64,000 nt of DNA, taken from Bradyrhizobium sp. DOA9 (lineage in GTDB: Bacteria > Pseudomonadota > Alphaproteobacteria > Rhizobiales > Xanthobacteraceae). This document shows positions 46,265-56,019 of this stretch, piece by piece. The translations under genes were made by a program, and so were the position numbers. The stretch covers positions 1,371,690-1,435,689 of the forward strand of contig NZ_DF820425.1 in NCBI RefSeq assembly GCF_000617845.2. Reading direction: 5' to 3'. The number at the start of each line of letters is the position of its first letter. The first letter of the stretch is position 1. Under the pieces are notes generated by a model. It was not told the DNA's origin and ran no database searches. It worked only from the letters and a program-made list of their open reading frames with translations.

Positions 46265-47104
46265 ATGTTTGAAACAGGCCTGCTCGCGAACAAGCGCATC
46301 CTCGTCACCGGCGGCGGTTCGGGCCTCGGCGCCGCGATGGGCCGTCGCTTCCTCGCGCTTGGCGCCGAACTCGTGATCTGCGGCCGCAAGCTCGACCGGC
46401 TCGAGGCAACGGCGCGCGAGATGCGCGAAGAAACGAGGGGCAAGGTCACCGCGATCGCCTGCGATATCCGCGACGGTGCGGCGGTCGACAGCATGATGGA
46501 TGCGATCTGGCGCGAGGCGCCGCTCGACATCCTCGTCAACAATGCTGCTGCCACCTTCATCGCACAGAGCGAGCATCTCTCCTTCCGCGCCGCGGACGCA
46601 ATCCTGGCGCCGACGCTGCATGGTGCGATGTATTGCACGCTCGGCGCCGGCAAACGCTGGATCGAGGGCAAGCATGGCGGCGTGGTGCTCTCGATCCTCT
46701 CGACCTCGACCATCACCGGCCGCGCCTTCACCGTGCCGTCGGCGATGGCGAAGTCGGCGGTGCTGGCGATGACCAGGAGCCTCGCAGTGGAATGGGGGCC
46801 GAAGGGCATTCGCACCGTCGCGATCGCCCCGGGTCCGTTCCCGACCGCGGGTGCCTCAGGGCAGCTCCGTCCCGAAGGCCGTGACGACAACTGGGCCGCG
46901 CGCAATCCGCTCGGCCGCGTGGGCGAGCACGGCGAGCTCGCCGACCTCGCCAGTTTCCTAATCTCGGACCGCGCCGCCTACATCAATGGCGAGATGGTGG
47001 TGATCGACGGGGGCGCCCATTTGCGTAGTTCCGGCGCTGAGGACCTTCTCGGCTGGAGCGAGGCGCAATGGGCCGAGCAGCGCGCCGCGCGAGGCAAAAG
47101 CTAG
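46265..47104 (+). CDS. SDR family oxidoreductase resembling 2,4-dienoyl-CoA reductase
   Basis: 279 residues. 'RILVTGGGSGLGAAMGRRFL' (cofactor), 'LVICGRKLDRLEATAREM' (NADPH-type Arg), 'DILVNNAAATFIAQSEHLSF', 'GGVVLSILSTSTITGRAFTV', a 'SAMAKSAVLAMTRSLAVEWG' helix where the usual Tyr of YxxxK is replaced (S-A-M-A-K), and 'YINGEMVVIDGGAHL'. Tyr replacement with retained Lys is characteristic of 2,4-dienoyl-CoA reductases, which supports that assignment for unsaturated acyl-CoA reduction. The ATG follows 'gagaaagg'. Confidence 0.85.
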   Translation: MFETGLLANKRILVTGGGSGLGAAMGRRFLALGAELVICGRKLDRLEATAREMREETRGKVTAIACDIRDGAAVDSMMDAIWREAPLDILVNNAAATFIAQSEHLSFRAADAILAPTLHGAMYCTLGAGKRWIEGKHGGVVLSILSTSTITGRAFTVPSAMAKSAVLAMTRSLAVEWGPKGIRTVAIAPGPFPTAGASGQLRPEGRDDNWAARNPLGRVGEHGELADLASFLISDRAAYINGEMVVIDGGAHLRSSGAEDLLGWSEAQWAEQRAARGKS

Positions 47105-47220
47105 CTGTTGCCAGCCTGCTAACTGCCTTCCCAAATTGGACTTTCCCGGCTATCCCTGGCCGGGGACAACGCGCGCTCGGGCCATCTTCCAGTCACAATA
47201 TTGAGGGAACCACTCCAGCC

Positions 47221-47895
47221 ATGTGGCGGGTGCTGATTTTAGCTTTGATGACTGGCGTGGCGGCCGGCGGAATCGCCGTTTCCGCACGGGCGCAGACCGC
47301 GCAACCGGCGCCCAAGCCCGGTTCTGCTCCAAAAGAGGCGGCACCCAGGCCGGCCGCGCCGCCGGCCAACACCAACACGAACGGAAAGGTGACTCCGAAG
47401 CCCGAGAGCAAGCCGGCGGCACCGCCCGCGGGGGTTGCGGGCGGCGCGGAGCCGACCCTGATCGGCCAGTTCGGCACCTGGGGCGCCTATTCGGCGACGC
47501 CGAACGGCAAGAAGGTCTGCTTCGCGCTCGCAAAGCCGTCGTCGTCGAAGACCAACCCGCCGAACCGGCCGCGCGATCCCGCTTACGCCTTCGTCTCGAC
47601 CCGGCCGGCCGAGAAGGTCAACAACGAAGTCTCGGTCATGATCGGCTATGCGCTGAAGCCGGGCTCGGAATCGACCGTCGAGGTCGGCGGCGCCTCCTTC
47701 GCCATGTACACGCAGGGCGACGGGCTCTGGATCAAGAACGCGGCCGAGGAGGAGCGGATGGTCGAAGCCATGCGCAAATCCGCCGATCTCGTCGTCAAGG
47801 GCATCTCGGCCAAAGGCACCGAGACCACCGACACGTTCTCGCTGAAGGGCCTCGCCCAGGCGCTCGACAAGATCGCGCAGGATTGTCGGCGGTAA
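47221..47895 (+). CDS. Invasion-associated locus B (IalB) family exported protein
   Basis: 224 residues. Signal peptide MWRVLILALMTGVAAGGIAV cut near ARA, a Pro/Lys-rich linker of about 55 residues, then an IalB domain: 'GQFGTWGAYSATPNGKKVCF', 'DPAYAFVSTRPAEKVNNEVS', 'VEVGGASFAMYTQGDGLWIK' and 'FSLKGLAQALDKIAQDC'. Two Cys probably form a disulfide. IalB is tied to erythrocyte invasion in Bartonella, but is widespread in free-living rhizobia with unknown role. No near ribosome site beyond 'ccagcc'. A large palindrome separates it from rlmN. Confidence 0.83.
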   Translation: MWRVLILALMTGVAAGGIAVSARAQTAQPAPKPGSAPKEAAPRPAAPPANTNTNGKVTPKPESKPAAPPAGVAGGAEPTLIGQFGTWGAYSATPNGKKVCFALAKPSSSKTNPPNRPRDPAYAFVSTRPAEKVNNEVSVMIGYALKPGSESTVEVGGASFAMYTQGDGLWIKNAAEEERMVEAMRKSADLVVKGISAKGTETTDTFSLKGLAQALDKIAQDCRR

Positions 47896-47978
47896 GACTG
47901 CAGGCGTTAAGCTTCCGGGCGATGAGGTCGCAATCGGCGGGTCCGGTTGCTATATAGGGGTATCCCAAAGGTGCAGCC

Positions 47979-48062
47979 GTCATGGCCGGGCTTGTCCCGG
48001 CCATCCACGCGCTGGCAACGGGCGAGAAAGAATGTGGATGCCCGGACAAGCCCGGGCATGAC
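47979..48062. repeat. Large palindromic repeat between ialB-like gene and rlmN
   Basis: The arm 47979-48008 (gtcatggccgggcttgtccc...) pairs almost fully with 48034-48062, with a 25-nt loop. Same overall class as the other extragenic palindromes but with a 'cccgggcttgtccggg' core. It ends 19 bp before the rlmN start codon, so it would fold in the rlmN leader if transcription starts upstream. Confidence 0.65.
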
Positions 48063-48081
48063 GAGAGATATCAGGCAACCA

Positions 48082-49284
48082 ATGCAACCGACGACCGAGC
48101 CGCACAACGCCATCCTGGTGGAGAAGACCCCGCTCGAAACCTATGTGCCGCCGGCGAAGCCGTCGCTGGTCGGCCTGTCGCGCACCGAGCTTGCCGATCG
48201 CCTCGGCGACATCGGCGTCGCGCCGGCCCAGCGCAAGATGCGCGTGCAGCAGCTGTGGCACTGGATCTATTTCCGCGGCGCCCAGAGTTTTGACGAGATG
48301 ACCTCGATCTCGAAGGGCATCCGCGCCGATCTCGCTCAGCATTTCACCGTGGACCGGCCCGAGGTCGTGGCCGAGCAGATTTCCAACGACGGCACCCGCA
48401 AATGGCTGCTGCGTCTGCCGAGCGGCGACAATGTTCAGAAGGCGCATGAAGTCGAGTGCGTCTACATCCCCGAGACCGACCGCGGCACGCTCTGCGTCTC
48501 CTCGCAGGTCGGCTGCACGCTGAATTGCTCGTTCTGCCACACCGGCACGCAACGGCTGGTGCGTAACCTCACCGCCGGCGAGATCGTCGGCCAGATTATG
48601 GTCGCGCGCGATCGCCTGAACGATTGGGCCGACCGCGAGGACGGCACGCGCCGCGTCACCAACATCGTGATGATGGGCATGGGCGAGCCGCTCTACAATT
48701 TCGACGCGGTACGCGATGCGCTCCTGATCGTCGGCGACAACGAAGGCATCGGCATCTCCCGCCGCCGCATCACGCTGTCGACCTCGGGCGTGGTGCCGAA
48801 CATCGTGCGCGCCGGCGAGGAGATCGGCGTCATGCTCGCGATCTCGCTGCATGCGGTGCGCGACGAGTTGCGCAACGAGCTGGTGCCGCTCAACCGCAAA
48901 TATCCGATCAAGGAGCTGCTGCAGGCCTGCCGCGACTATCCCGGCGCCTCCAACGCGCGCCGGATCACCTTCGAATATGTGATGCTCAAGGGCGTCAACG
49001 ATTCGCTCGACGATGCAAAACTGCTGGTGAAGCTGCTCAAGGGCATTCCGGCCAAGATCAACCTGATTCCGTTCAATCCCTGGCCCGGCACGGCTTATGA
49101 GTGCTCGGATTGGGACCAGATCGAAAAATTCTCCGAATACATCTTCAACGCCGGCTATTCCTCGCCGGTGCGCACCCCGCGCGGCCGCGACATCCTCGCC
49201 GCCTGCGGCCAGCTCAAGTCCGAGACCGAAAAGCTCTCGGCGCGCGAGCGCCAGGCGCTGCGCGCCATGGCGATGACGGATTAG
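48082..49284 (+). CDS. rlmN: 23S rRNA (A2503-C2) / tRNA (A37-C2) methyltransferase
   Basis: 400 residues. Radical SAM triad Cys145/149/152 in '[15 protein letters not shown]', '[15 protein letters not shown]', '[20 protein letters not shown]', '[20 protein letters not shown]', '[12 protein letters not shown]' and the methyl-accepting Cys375 in '[15 protein letters not shown]'. Methylates A2503 of 23S rRNA and A37 of some tRNAs by ping-pong radical chemistry. ATG 48082 is chosen because upstream codons lie inside the palindromic repeat; 'ggcaacca' is a poor ribosome site. Full length for the family. Confidence 0.95.
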   Translation: MQPTTEPHNAILVEKTPLETYVPPAKPSLVGLSRTELADRLGDIGVAPAQRKMRVQQLWHWIYFRGAQSFDEMTSISKGIRADLAQHFTVDRPEVVAEQISNDGTRKWLLRLPSGDNVQKAHEVECVYIPETDRGTLCVSSQVGCTLNCSFCHTGTQRLVRNLTAGEIVGQIMVARDRLNDWADREDGTRRVTNIVMMGMGEPLYNFDAVRDALLIVGDNEGIGISRRRITLSTSGVVPNIVRAGEEIGVMLAISLHAVRDELRNELVPLNRKYPIKELLQACRDYPGASNARRITFEYVMLKGVNDSLDDAKLLVKLLKGIPAKINLIPFNPWPGTAYECSDWDQIEKFSEYIFNAGYSSPVRTPRGRDILAACGQLKSETEKLSARERQALRAMAMTD

Positions 49285-49311
49285 GTCGGGATGCCCACGC
49301 TCCCGCTTCCT

Positions 49312-49427
49312 CGTCATTGCGAGCGCAGCGAAGCAATCCAGGATCTTTCCGCGCCGGCAGTCTGGATTGCTTCGCGGAGCCTGTCATCGGGCCGCGCTTC
49401 GCGCGGATCCGTTGGCTCGCAATGACG
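49312..49427. repeat. Palindromic repeat with interrupted right arm
   Basis: The left arm 49312-49341 is nearly identical to the left arm of the 33516 repeat. The right arm is split: 49362-49375 continues the match, then about 39 bp containing its own hairpin (ccgcgc/gcgcgg) intervene, and gctcgcaatgacg (49415-49427) completes it. Lies between rlmN and a membrane protein gene. Confidence 0.7.
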
Positions 49428-49447
49428 GTGGAATTGGCATTTCAGTC

Positions 49448-49942
49448 ATGTCCCTGATCGGCCGCCTCATCGTCATCTTCATCGGCTTCCTGGCCGCCTG
49501 TTTCGTCGGCGGCATGATCGTCGTCGGCGCGCTGCTGTTTCCGGAGTTCGCCGATCTCGGCGCAGGTCCCGTCGACCAGGGCGCGATCGACATCCTGCTC
49601 GGCTTCGGCTTCATCTTCGTCTCGGGCTTCGCGCTGGTGCCGGCGGCCGTGATCGTCGCGATCACCGAAGCGCTCTACATCCGAAGTGCGATCGCCTATG
49701 CCGTCGGCGGCGGCCTCGTCGGGCTCGCCTGCTATCTCGGCCTCGTTCCCTTCCACGCCGATACGCTGCAGTTCGAAGGCATCGTGCGGCGCCACCTGGA
49801 AATCATGACCGGCGCCGGCATCGTCGCCGGCGTGGTCTACTGGCTGATCGCCGGCCGCAACGCCGGCGCATGGCGCATCCCGCCGCCCCCGCGCAAACCG
49901 CCGCCGCCATTGCCGTCGAATTCAAGGCCGGATGCAAGGTGA
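49448..49942 (+). CDS. Small integral membrane protein, unknown function
   Basis: 164 residues with four hydrophobic helices: 'RLIVIFIGFLAACFVGGMIV', 'LLGFGFIFVSGFALVPAAVI', 'AIAYAVGGGLVGLACYLGLV' and 'IMTGAGIVAGVVYWLIAGRN', then a Pro-rich cytoplasmic tail 'WRIPPPPRKPPPPLPSNSRP'. I do not recognise the family. The tail could bind SH3-like or polyproline-binding partners, or be disordered. Follows the interrupted repeat by 20 bp and precedes the PAP2 gene on the same strand. Confidence 0.65.
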   Translation: MSLIGRLIVIFIGFLAACFVGGMIVVGALLFPEFADLGAGPVDQGAIDILLGFGFIFVSGFALVPAAVIVAITEALYIRSAIAYAVGGGLVGLACYLGLVPFHADTLQFEGIVRRHLEIMTGAGIVAGVVYWLIAGRNAGAWRIPPPPRKPPPPLPSNSRPDAR

Positions 49943-50019
49943 CTTGCTTACCCTCCAGGGGAGGATGGGCGCTTTCTCCGGGGTTTCCATCCCCGTCCCA
50001 CTCCGCTAAACCGCGCGCC

Positions 50020-50796
50020 ATGAACCGGACCGGACTCTTCATCGCCTTGGCGTTGTGGCTCGTGATCGGCGTCGTCTTCGGCGTCTATCCCGAGCTCGAC
50101 CTCAAGCTCGCTTCGCTGTTCTTTGACCCCGTGACCAGGACGTTTCCGCTCAAGCTGAACGAATGGGCCGGCTTTGCGCGCGATGCGGCGATGTGGATCG
50201 CCTGGGCCTTCGCGCTGCCCTCGATCGTCGCGCTCGTGGTCAAGATGATCCGGCCCGACCGGCCGCTGCTGGTGCCGGGGCGCACGGTCATCTTCCTGCT
50301 GGTGACGCTGACCATGTCGGCCGGCATTTTGACCAACCTGACGTTCAAGAACTACTGGGGCCGTCCGCGTCCGGTGGTGGTGACCGAATTTGCCGGCGAT
50401 CAACAATTCGTGCCGTGGTGGGATCCGCGCGGCGCTTGCGGACGCAATTGCTCGTTCTTCTCCGGCGAAGGGGCGACGGCATTCTGGACGCTGGCGCCGG
50501 CCGCGCTGGCGCCGCCGCCGTGGCGGCCGCTCGCCTATGCTGCCGCCGTGGTGTTCGGCGCCGTCACCAGCGGCCTGCGCATGGCCTTCGGCGGGCACTT
50601 CTTCACCGACGTGTCGATCGCCGGCCTCGTCACCTTCGTCGTGATCTGGTTCGCCTACGCTCTGATCTATCGCTGGCCGCGGACGCGGTTCTCGGACGAG
50701 GCGGTGGATGCCGCCCTGACCCGGCTGAACATGCCCGCCTACCGGCTCCGCCAGCGCCTCTTCGGCCGCAAGGCCGGCCCCGAGCCCTCGGTTTGA
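50020..50796 (+). CDS. PAP2 family membrane phosphatase
   Basis: 258 residues with about six membrane helices. The three phosphatase motifs are visible: 'KNYWGRPRP' (C1, K-x6-RP), 'SFFSGEGATAF' (C2, where the usual S-G-H has a Glu in place of His) and 'GLRMAFGGHFFTDVSIAG' (C3, R-x5-H-x3-D). The C2 His replacement (S-G-E) is seen in lipid A phosphatase LpxE-like and related members and may alter catalysis. It probably dephosphorylates an isoprenyl or lipid phosphate in the inner membrane. Start by homology; the spacer upstream has no strong site. Confidence 0.83.
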   Translation: MNRTGLFIALALWLVIGVVFGVYPELDLKLASLFFDPVTRTFPLKLNEWAGFARDAAMWIAWAFALPSIVALVVKMIRPDRPLLVPGRTVIFLLVTLTMSAGILTNLTFKNYWGRPRPVVVTEFAGDQQFVPWWDPRGACGRNCSFFSGEGATAFWTLAPAALAPPPWRPLAYAAAVVFGAVTSGLRMAFGGHFFTDVSIAGLVTFVVIWFAYALIYRWPRTRFSDEAVDAALTRLNMPAYRLRQRLFGRKAGPEPSV

Positions 50797-50869
50797 GCCA
50801 TTAAGGGGGTGCCGAACCCCGCGAAATTTGATATTCGCGCGGTCAAATCCACCCGTCACATCAGCCTGA

Positions 50870-52225
<1,356 letters not shown>

Positions 52226-52242
52226 TCATCGTCGCGATCGTG

Positions 52243-52878
52243 CTACGGGCTGTTCGAGAACTTTGCCGGCTCTGCGGCGAATATCAGCTTCACACAGCTG
52301 CGGAACAGCAGGATTTGTCGCTCCAGCCGCTTCGGGTCGTTGAGCGTCTTCGACATGATGATCGCGCCGTCGACCACGCATGAGATCATCTCGGCGAGAT
52401 CGTCGAGGTCGATGGCCTCCCGCGGCGGATAGACTGCGGCGATGCCGTCGAGGATCGCGCGAAAATGCGCATTCCAGCTCCTGACCGATTGCGCGGTCAG
52501 GTCGCGAACCTGGCGGTCGAACAAGCGCTCCTGATAGCAGATGCTGGCGATCAGGCAGCCGGGATGGCCGTTGGGCAGATCGGCCATGATCTCGGCGAGC
52601 AGCTTCAAAGAGATCAGGAAGGACTGGAGCGGGTCGTCCGAGAGCTCATGTCCCCGCCTGAAGATGTCGTCGAACAGCCGATCGTTCGTTTCCACGTAGC
52701 GGCGCAGCATCTCCCGCGCGAGCGCGTTCTTGTCCCTGAAGTGATAGAAGAAGCCGCTCTTGGTCAGTCCGGCCTCGGCGATGACCTCGTCGATCGAGGT
52801 CGCGGCGAAGCCCTTTGCGAGCACCGCCGATTCCGCGATTTCGAGGATGCGTTCGCGCGTCGTTTCGCCCTTTCCCAT
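52243..52878 (-). CDS. TetR/AcrR family transcriptional regulator
   Basis: 211 residues. N-terminal HTH 'TRERILEIAESAVLAKGFAA' and 'EVIAEAGLTKSGFFYHFRDK', followed by a helical ligand domain with 'MADLPNGHPGCLIASICYQE', where the Cys in 'GCLIAS' matches the TetR_C AcrR/NemR-like groups sensing electrophiles. GGAGGA directly precedes ATG 52878, so the longer frame to 52971 is not used. Divergent from the homocysteine methyltransferase gene with 233 bp between, the usual layout for a TetR regulating its neighbour. Confidence 0.87.
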   Translation of the reverse strand: MGKGETTRERILEIAESAVLAKGFAATSIDEVIAEAGLTKSGFFYHFRDKNALAREMLRRYVETNDRLFDDIFRRGHELSDDPLQSFLISLKLLAEIMADLPNGHPGCLIASICYQERLFDRQVRDLTAQSVRSWNAHFRAILDGIAAVYPPREAIDLDDLAEMISCVVDGAIIMSKTLNDPKRLERQILLFRSCVKLIFAAEPAKFSNSP

Positions 52879-52895
52879 CGGCTCCTCCAAAACCA

Positions 52896-52906
52896 CACCT
52901 AAGGTG
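52896..52906. promoter_or_regulatory. Possible TetR operator half-palindrome
   Basis: cacct-a-aggtg is an 11-bp palindrome, 17 bp upstream of the TetR start codon in the divergent spacer. Short, so only a suggestion for autoregulation. Confidence 0.3.
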
Positions 52907-53111
52907 CGGATTCCGCTGCGCGCAGCAAACGCCCCCAACTGAGGGCCGCGCGCAAGCTCCTGATTTGTCATCTGTTTGCGCTCGGAAGTTCAGCCGCACC
53001 ATCAGGCTTCTAGAGCAGCGCGACATTATGCGGCACCAATGGCCCGAGACCGAGTGCGGGCACGACGCGACCGAACGACGAGCGCGCCCCGTGCAAATGA
53101 TGGAGCGATCA

Positions 53112-54068
53112 ATGTCCAGATACAGACACCGCCTGCCGCAGCACCGCGGCGGCGTTTTCCTGACCGACGGCGGCATGGAAACCACCCTGATCTTTCACGA
53201 AGGGCTGGAGCTGCCTCATTTCGCGGCATTCGTGCTGCTCGACAGCGCGGATGGGCGCGCGCACCTGAAACGCTACTACGAGGCCTATCTCCGCATCGCG
53301 CGGCAGCATGGGCTCGGCTTCGTGCTCGACAGCCCGACCTGGCGCGCCAACCCCGATTGGGCTGCCAGGCTCGGCTACGATGCGGCCGGGCTCAGGTTCA
53401 TCAACATGCGCTCCATCCGCCTTCTGAAGGAATTGCGCGACGAATGGGAGACCTCCGGCGCGCCATGCGTGATCAGCGGCGCGATCGGGCCGCGCGGCGA
53501 CGGCTACAAGGCCGGCAACATGGATGCGGCGGAGGCGGAGGCCTATCACTCGGCTCAGATCGCGGCCTTTGCCGAGGCAGGCGCCGACATGGTGACCGCG
53601 TTCACGCTGAACAGCATCAACGAGGCCGTAGGCGTGGTCCGCGCGGCCAAGCGGCAGCAGATTCCGGTCGCGATCTCCTTCACGGTCGAGACGGATGGCC
53701 GCCTGGTCAGGGGCGAGTCCCTGCGCGAAGCGATTGAAACGGTCGACGAGGCGACAGAGCGGGCCTGCGAATATTTCCTGATCAACTGCGCGCACCCGAC
53801 CCATTTCGAGACCGCGCTCGCGGGCGGCGAGGCATGGGTTCAGCGCATTCACGGCGTCAGAGCCAATGCTTCAACCAAAAGCCACGCCGAGCTCGATGAG
53901 TCGGAGACGCTCGACAGTGGTGATCCCGCGGATCTCGGCCGCCGTTACCTTTCGCTCCGGCGCGCATTCCCGGGCATGCGGATTCTCGGCGGCTGTTGCG
54001 GCACCGATCACCGGCATGTCGCCGCCGTTTGCGAGGCCTGCCTGCCGACAGAGGCGTTGACCGCGTGA
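53112..54068 (+). CDS. Homocysteine S-methyltransferase family protein
   Basis: 318 residues. TIM-barrel methyltransferase: 'FLTDGGMETTLIFHEGLELP' at the start, 'SGAIGPRGDGYKAGNMDAAE', 'VAISFTVETDGRLVRGESLR', and zinc ligands Cys in 'FLINCAHPTHF' and the Cys pair in 'ILGGCCGTDHRHVAAV'. It probably transfers a methyl group from S-methylmethionine or a betaine-like donor to homocysteine or a related thiol. ATG 53112 has 'tggagcgatca' upstream; an ATG at 53097 is open too. Likely controlled by the divergent TetR. Confidence 0.87.
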   Translation: MSRYRHRLPQHRGGVFLTDGGMETTLIFHEGLELPHFAAFVLLDSADGRAHLKRYYEAYLRIARQHGLGFVLDSPTWRANPDWAARLGYDAAGLRFINMRSIRLLKELRDEWETSGAPCVISGAIGPRGDGYKAGNMDAAEAEAYHSAQIAAFAEAGADMVTAFTLNSINEAVGVVRAAKRQQIPVAISFTVETDGRLVRGESLREAIETVDEATERACEYFLINCAHPTHFETALAGGEAWVQRIHGVRANASTKSHAELDESETLDSGDPADLGRRYLSLRRAFPGMRILGGCCGTDHRHVAAVCEACLPTEALTA

Positions 54069-54196
54069 CAAGCGTTCACGGCCCTGGCGTGAGGCCCTTT
54101 GCCACCCGGCGGGGCAACACGTGACTTAATGACCGTGTCATTTTCGATCGCTACGCTTGCGGTTCCTGTCGGAAACCGGATCGCGGAGCATCGAAT

Positions 54197-55954
54197 ATGG
54201 CCAAGAGGTCGGCATTCGCCTCTCTCATCGTCCTCTGTTGGACATCGTCGTTGTCGGCGCAGACGATCTATCCGATCGATCGTGCCGAGATCCTCGCTGG
54301 GGCCAAGTTCGACTTCAAGGTCGAGCTCCCCGGGCTGGTCGATCCCGCCAAGCTGAAAGTGACGGTGAACGGCGCGGATTACGCGGCCGCGTTCGGCGGC
54401 TCCGGAACCTTCGTCGAGCGCGAGGACGGCAAGGAGCAGTCGGCCCTGATCCTGCGCGACGTCACGCTGACCAAGCCGGGCAGCGTAAGCGTCGACGTGA
54501 GCGACAGCACGCGCCAGCGCAGCGTCACATGGACGGTTTACGACACCGGCCCGCGCAAGGCGAAGAACGTCATCCTGTTCATCGGCGACGGCATGTCGCC
54601 GGCGCATCGGGTCGCCGCGCGGATCCTGTCCAAGGGCATCTCGGAAGGCAAGAGCCGCGGCAAGCTCGCCATCGACGACATGCCCCATATGGCGCTGGTG
54701 GCAACCGCCGGCTCGGACTCGATCATCACCGATTCCGCGAACTCGGCGAGCGCCTACGCGACCGGGCACAAGAGCGCCGTCAACGCCCTCGGCGTCTACG
54801 CCGACCGCACCGCGAGCCCGTTCGACGATCCCAAGGTCGAAACTATCGCCAGCCTCGCCAAAAGACAGCTCGGCATGGCGATCGGCATCGTCACCAACAC
54901 CGAGATCGAAGACGCGACGCCGGCGGCGATGGTCGCGCACACCCGCCGGCGTGCCGCCTATGACGACATCGTCGATCAGTACTTTGCGGAGAAGCCGGAT
55001 GTGCTGATGGGCGGCGGCAGCGCGAATTTTCTGCCGAAGTCGGCCGCCGGCTCCAAGCGCAAGGACGAGACCGACTACATCGCGAAGTTTCGCGATGCCG
55101 GCTATCAGGTGGCGACCACCGCGGGCGAGCTCAACGCCTCAGCCGCAAAACAGGAGACCAGCCGGCTGCTCGGCCTGTTCGCCACCGGCAACATGGACGG
55201 CGTGCTCGACCGCAAATTCCTGAAAGGCGGCGGCGTCAAGAAATTCCCCGAGCAGCCTGATCTGACCGAGCAGGTCAAGGCGGCGCTGAACGTGCTCTCC
55301 AAGAACGAGAGCGGCTTCTTCCTGATGGTCGAATCCGGACTGATCGACAAATATGCGCATGTCCTCGATATGGAGCGCGCCGTCTACGACACGATCATGC
55401 TCGACAACGCGGTGCGCCAGACGCGCGAATGGGCACGTGCGCGCGGCGACGACACCCTCATCCTGGTGGCGGCGGACCACAATCATCCGAACAGTCTCGT
55501 CGGCACGGTGAATGACGACATGGGCACCACGCCCAACGTTCCCTTGCGCGAGCGCGTCGGCGTCTACGACAAAGCTGGATTTCCCAATTATCCGGCGCCG
55601 GACGCGGAAGGCTATCCGTCACGAATCGACGTGAGCCGCCGGCTCGCGATCTTCTCGGCCAGCCTGCCGGATCATTACGAGACGTTTCGCCCGAAGCTCG
55701 ACAATCCCAACGAGCCGACCGTCAAGGCCGGCGACGACGGCACCTTCAAGGCCAACGACAAATACAAGGATGTGCCGGGTGCGGTGCTGCGGCCGGGCAA
55801 TCTGTCGGCGCTGGTCGGCGCCAGCGTGCATTCGGGCGAGGACGTCATCCTGACCGCGACCGGACCGGGCAGCGAGCGCGTGCAGGGCTCGATGGACAAT
55901 ACCGAAGTGTTTCGCGTCATAGCCGACGCGCTCGGGCTTGCCGCCGCGCAATAG
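54197..55954 (+). CDS. Exported alkaline phosphatase (PhoA superfamily)
   Basis: 585 residues. Signal peptide MAKRSAFASLIVLCWTSSLS, an N-terminal beta-sandwich-like segment of about 110 residues ('LPGLVDPAKLKVTVNGADYA'), then the PhoA core: 'NVILFIGDGMSPAHRVAARI' (metal Asp), nucleophile Ser in 'ITDSANSASAYATGHKSA', 'GGGSANFLP', 'NESGFFLMVESGLIDKYAHV' (metal His) and 'LILVAADHNHPNSLVG' (metal Asp, two His). Periplasmic phosphomonoesterase; the extra N-terminal domain is unusual relative to E. coli PhoA. A single GTGTCAT hexamer at 54135 is only half a Pho box. A strong terminator follows. Confidence 0.9.
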   Translation: MAKRSAFASLIVLCWTSSLSAQTIYPIDRAEILAGAKFDFKVELPGLVDPAKLKVTVNGADYAAAFGGSGTFVEREDGKEQSALILRDVTLTKPGSVSVDVSDSTRQRSVTWTVYDTGPRKAKNVILFIGDGMSPAHRVAARILSKGISEGKSRGKLAIDDMPHMALVATAGSDSIITDSANSASAYATGHKSAVNALGVYADRTASPFDDPKVETIASLAKRQLGMAIGIVTNTEIEDATPAAMVAHTRRRAAYDDIVDQYFAEKPDVLMGGGSANFLPKSAAGSKRKDETDYIAKFRDAGYQVATTAGELNASAAKQETSRLLGLFATGNMDGVLDRKFLKGGGVKKFPEQPDLTEQVKAALNVLSKNESGFFLMVESGLIDKYAHVLDMERAVYDTIMLDNAVRQTREWARARGDDTLILVAADHNHPNSLVGTVNDDMGTTPNVPLRERVGVYDKAGFPNYPAPDAEGYPSRIDVSRRLAIFSASLPDHYETFRPKLDNPNEPTVKAGDDGTFKANDKYKDVPGAVLRPGNLSALVGASVHSGEDVILTATGPGSERVQGSMDNTEVFRVIADALGLAAAQ

Positions 55955-55973
55955 CTGCGACACCTGCCAAACA

Positions 55974-56003
55974 AAAATGGCCGGGAGCGATCCCGGCCAT
56001 TTT
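55974..56003. terminator. Bidirectional intrinsic terminator
   Basis: aaaatggccggga-gcga-tcccggccatttt is a perfect stem with A and T tracts on either side, placed between convergent phosphatase and ompA-like genes. Ends both transcripts. Confidence 0.85.
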
Positions 56004-56019
56004 CTTTCTGCGAAAGGTC

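Noticed and set aside
54065..54079. GTGACAAGCGTTCAC as a CRP site
   Set aside because: The half-sites are separated by 7 instead of 6 bases and the box overlaps the end of the homocysteine methyltransferase gene.
54124..54146. Pho box upstream of the PhoA-type gene
   Set aside because: Only one GTGTCAT-like hexamer; the partner repeat 11 bp away does not match CTGTCAT.
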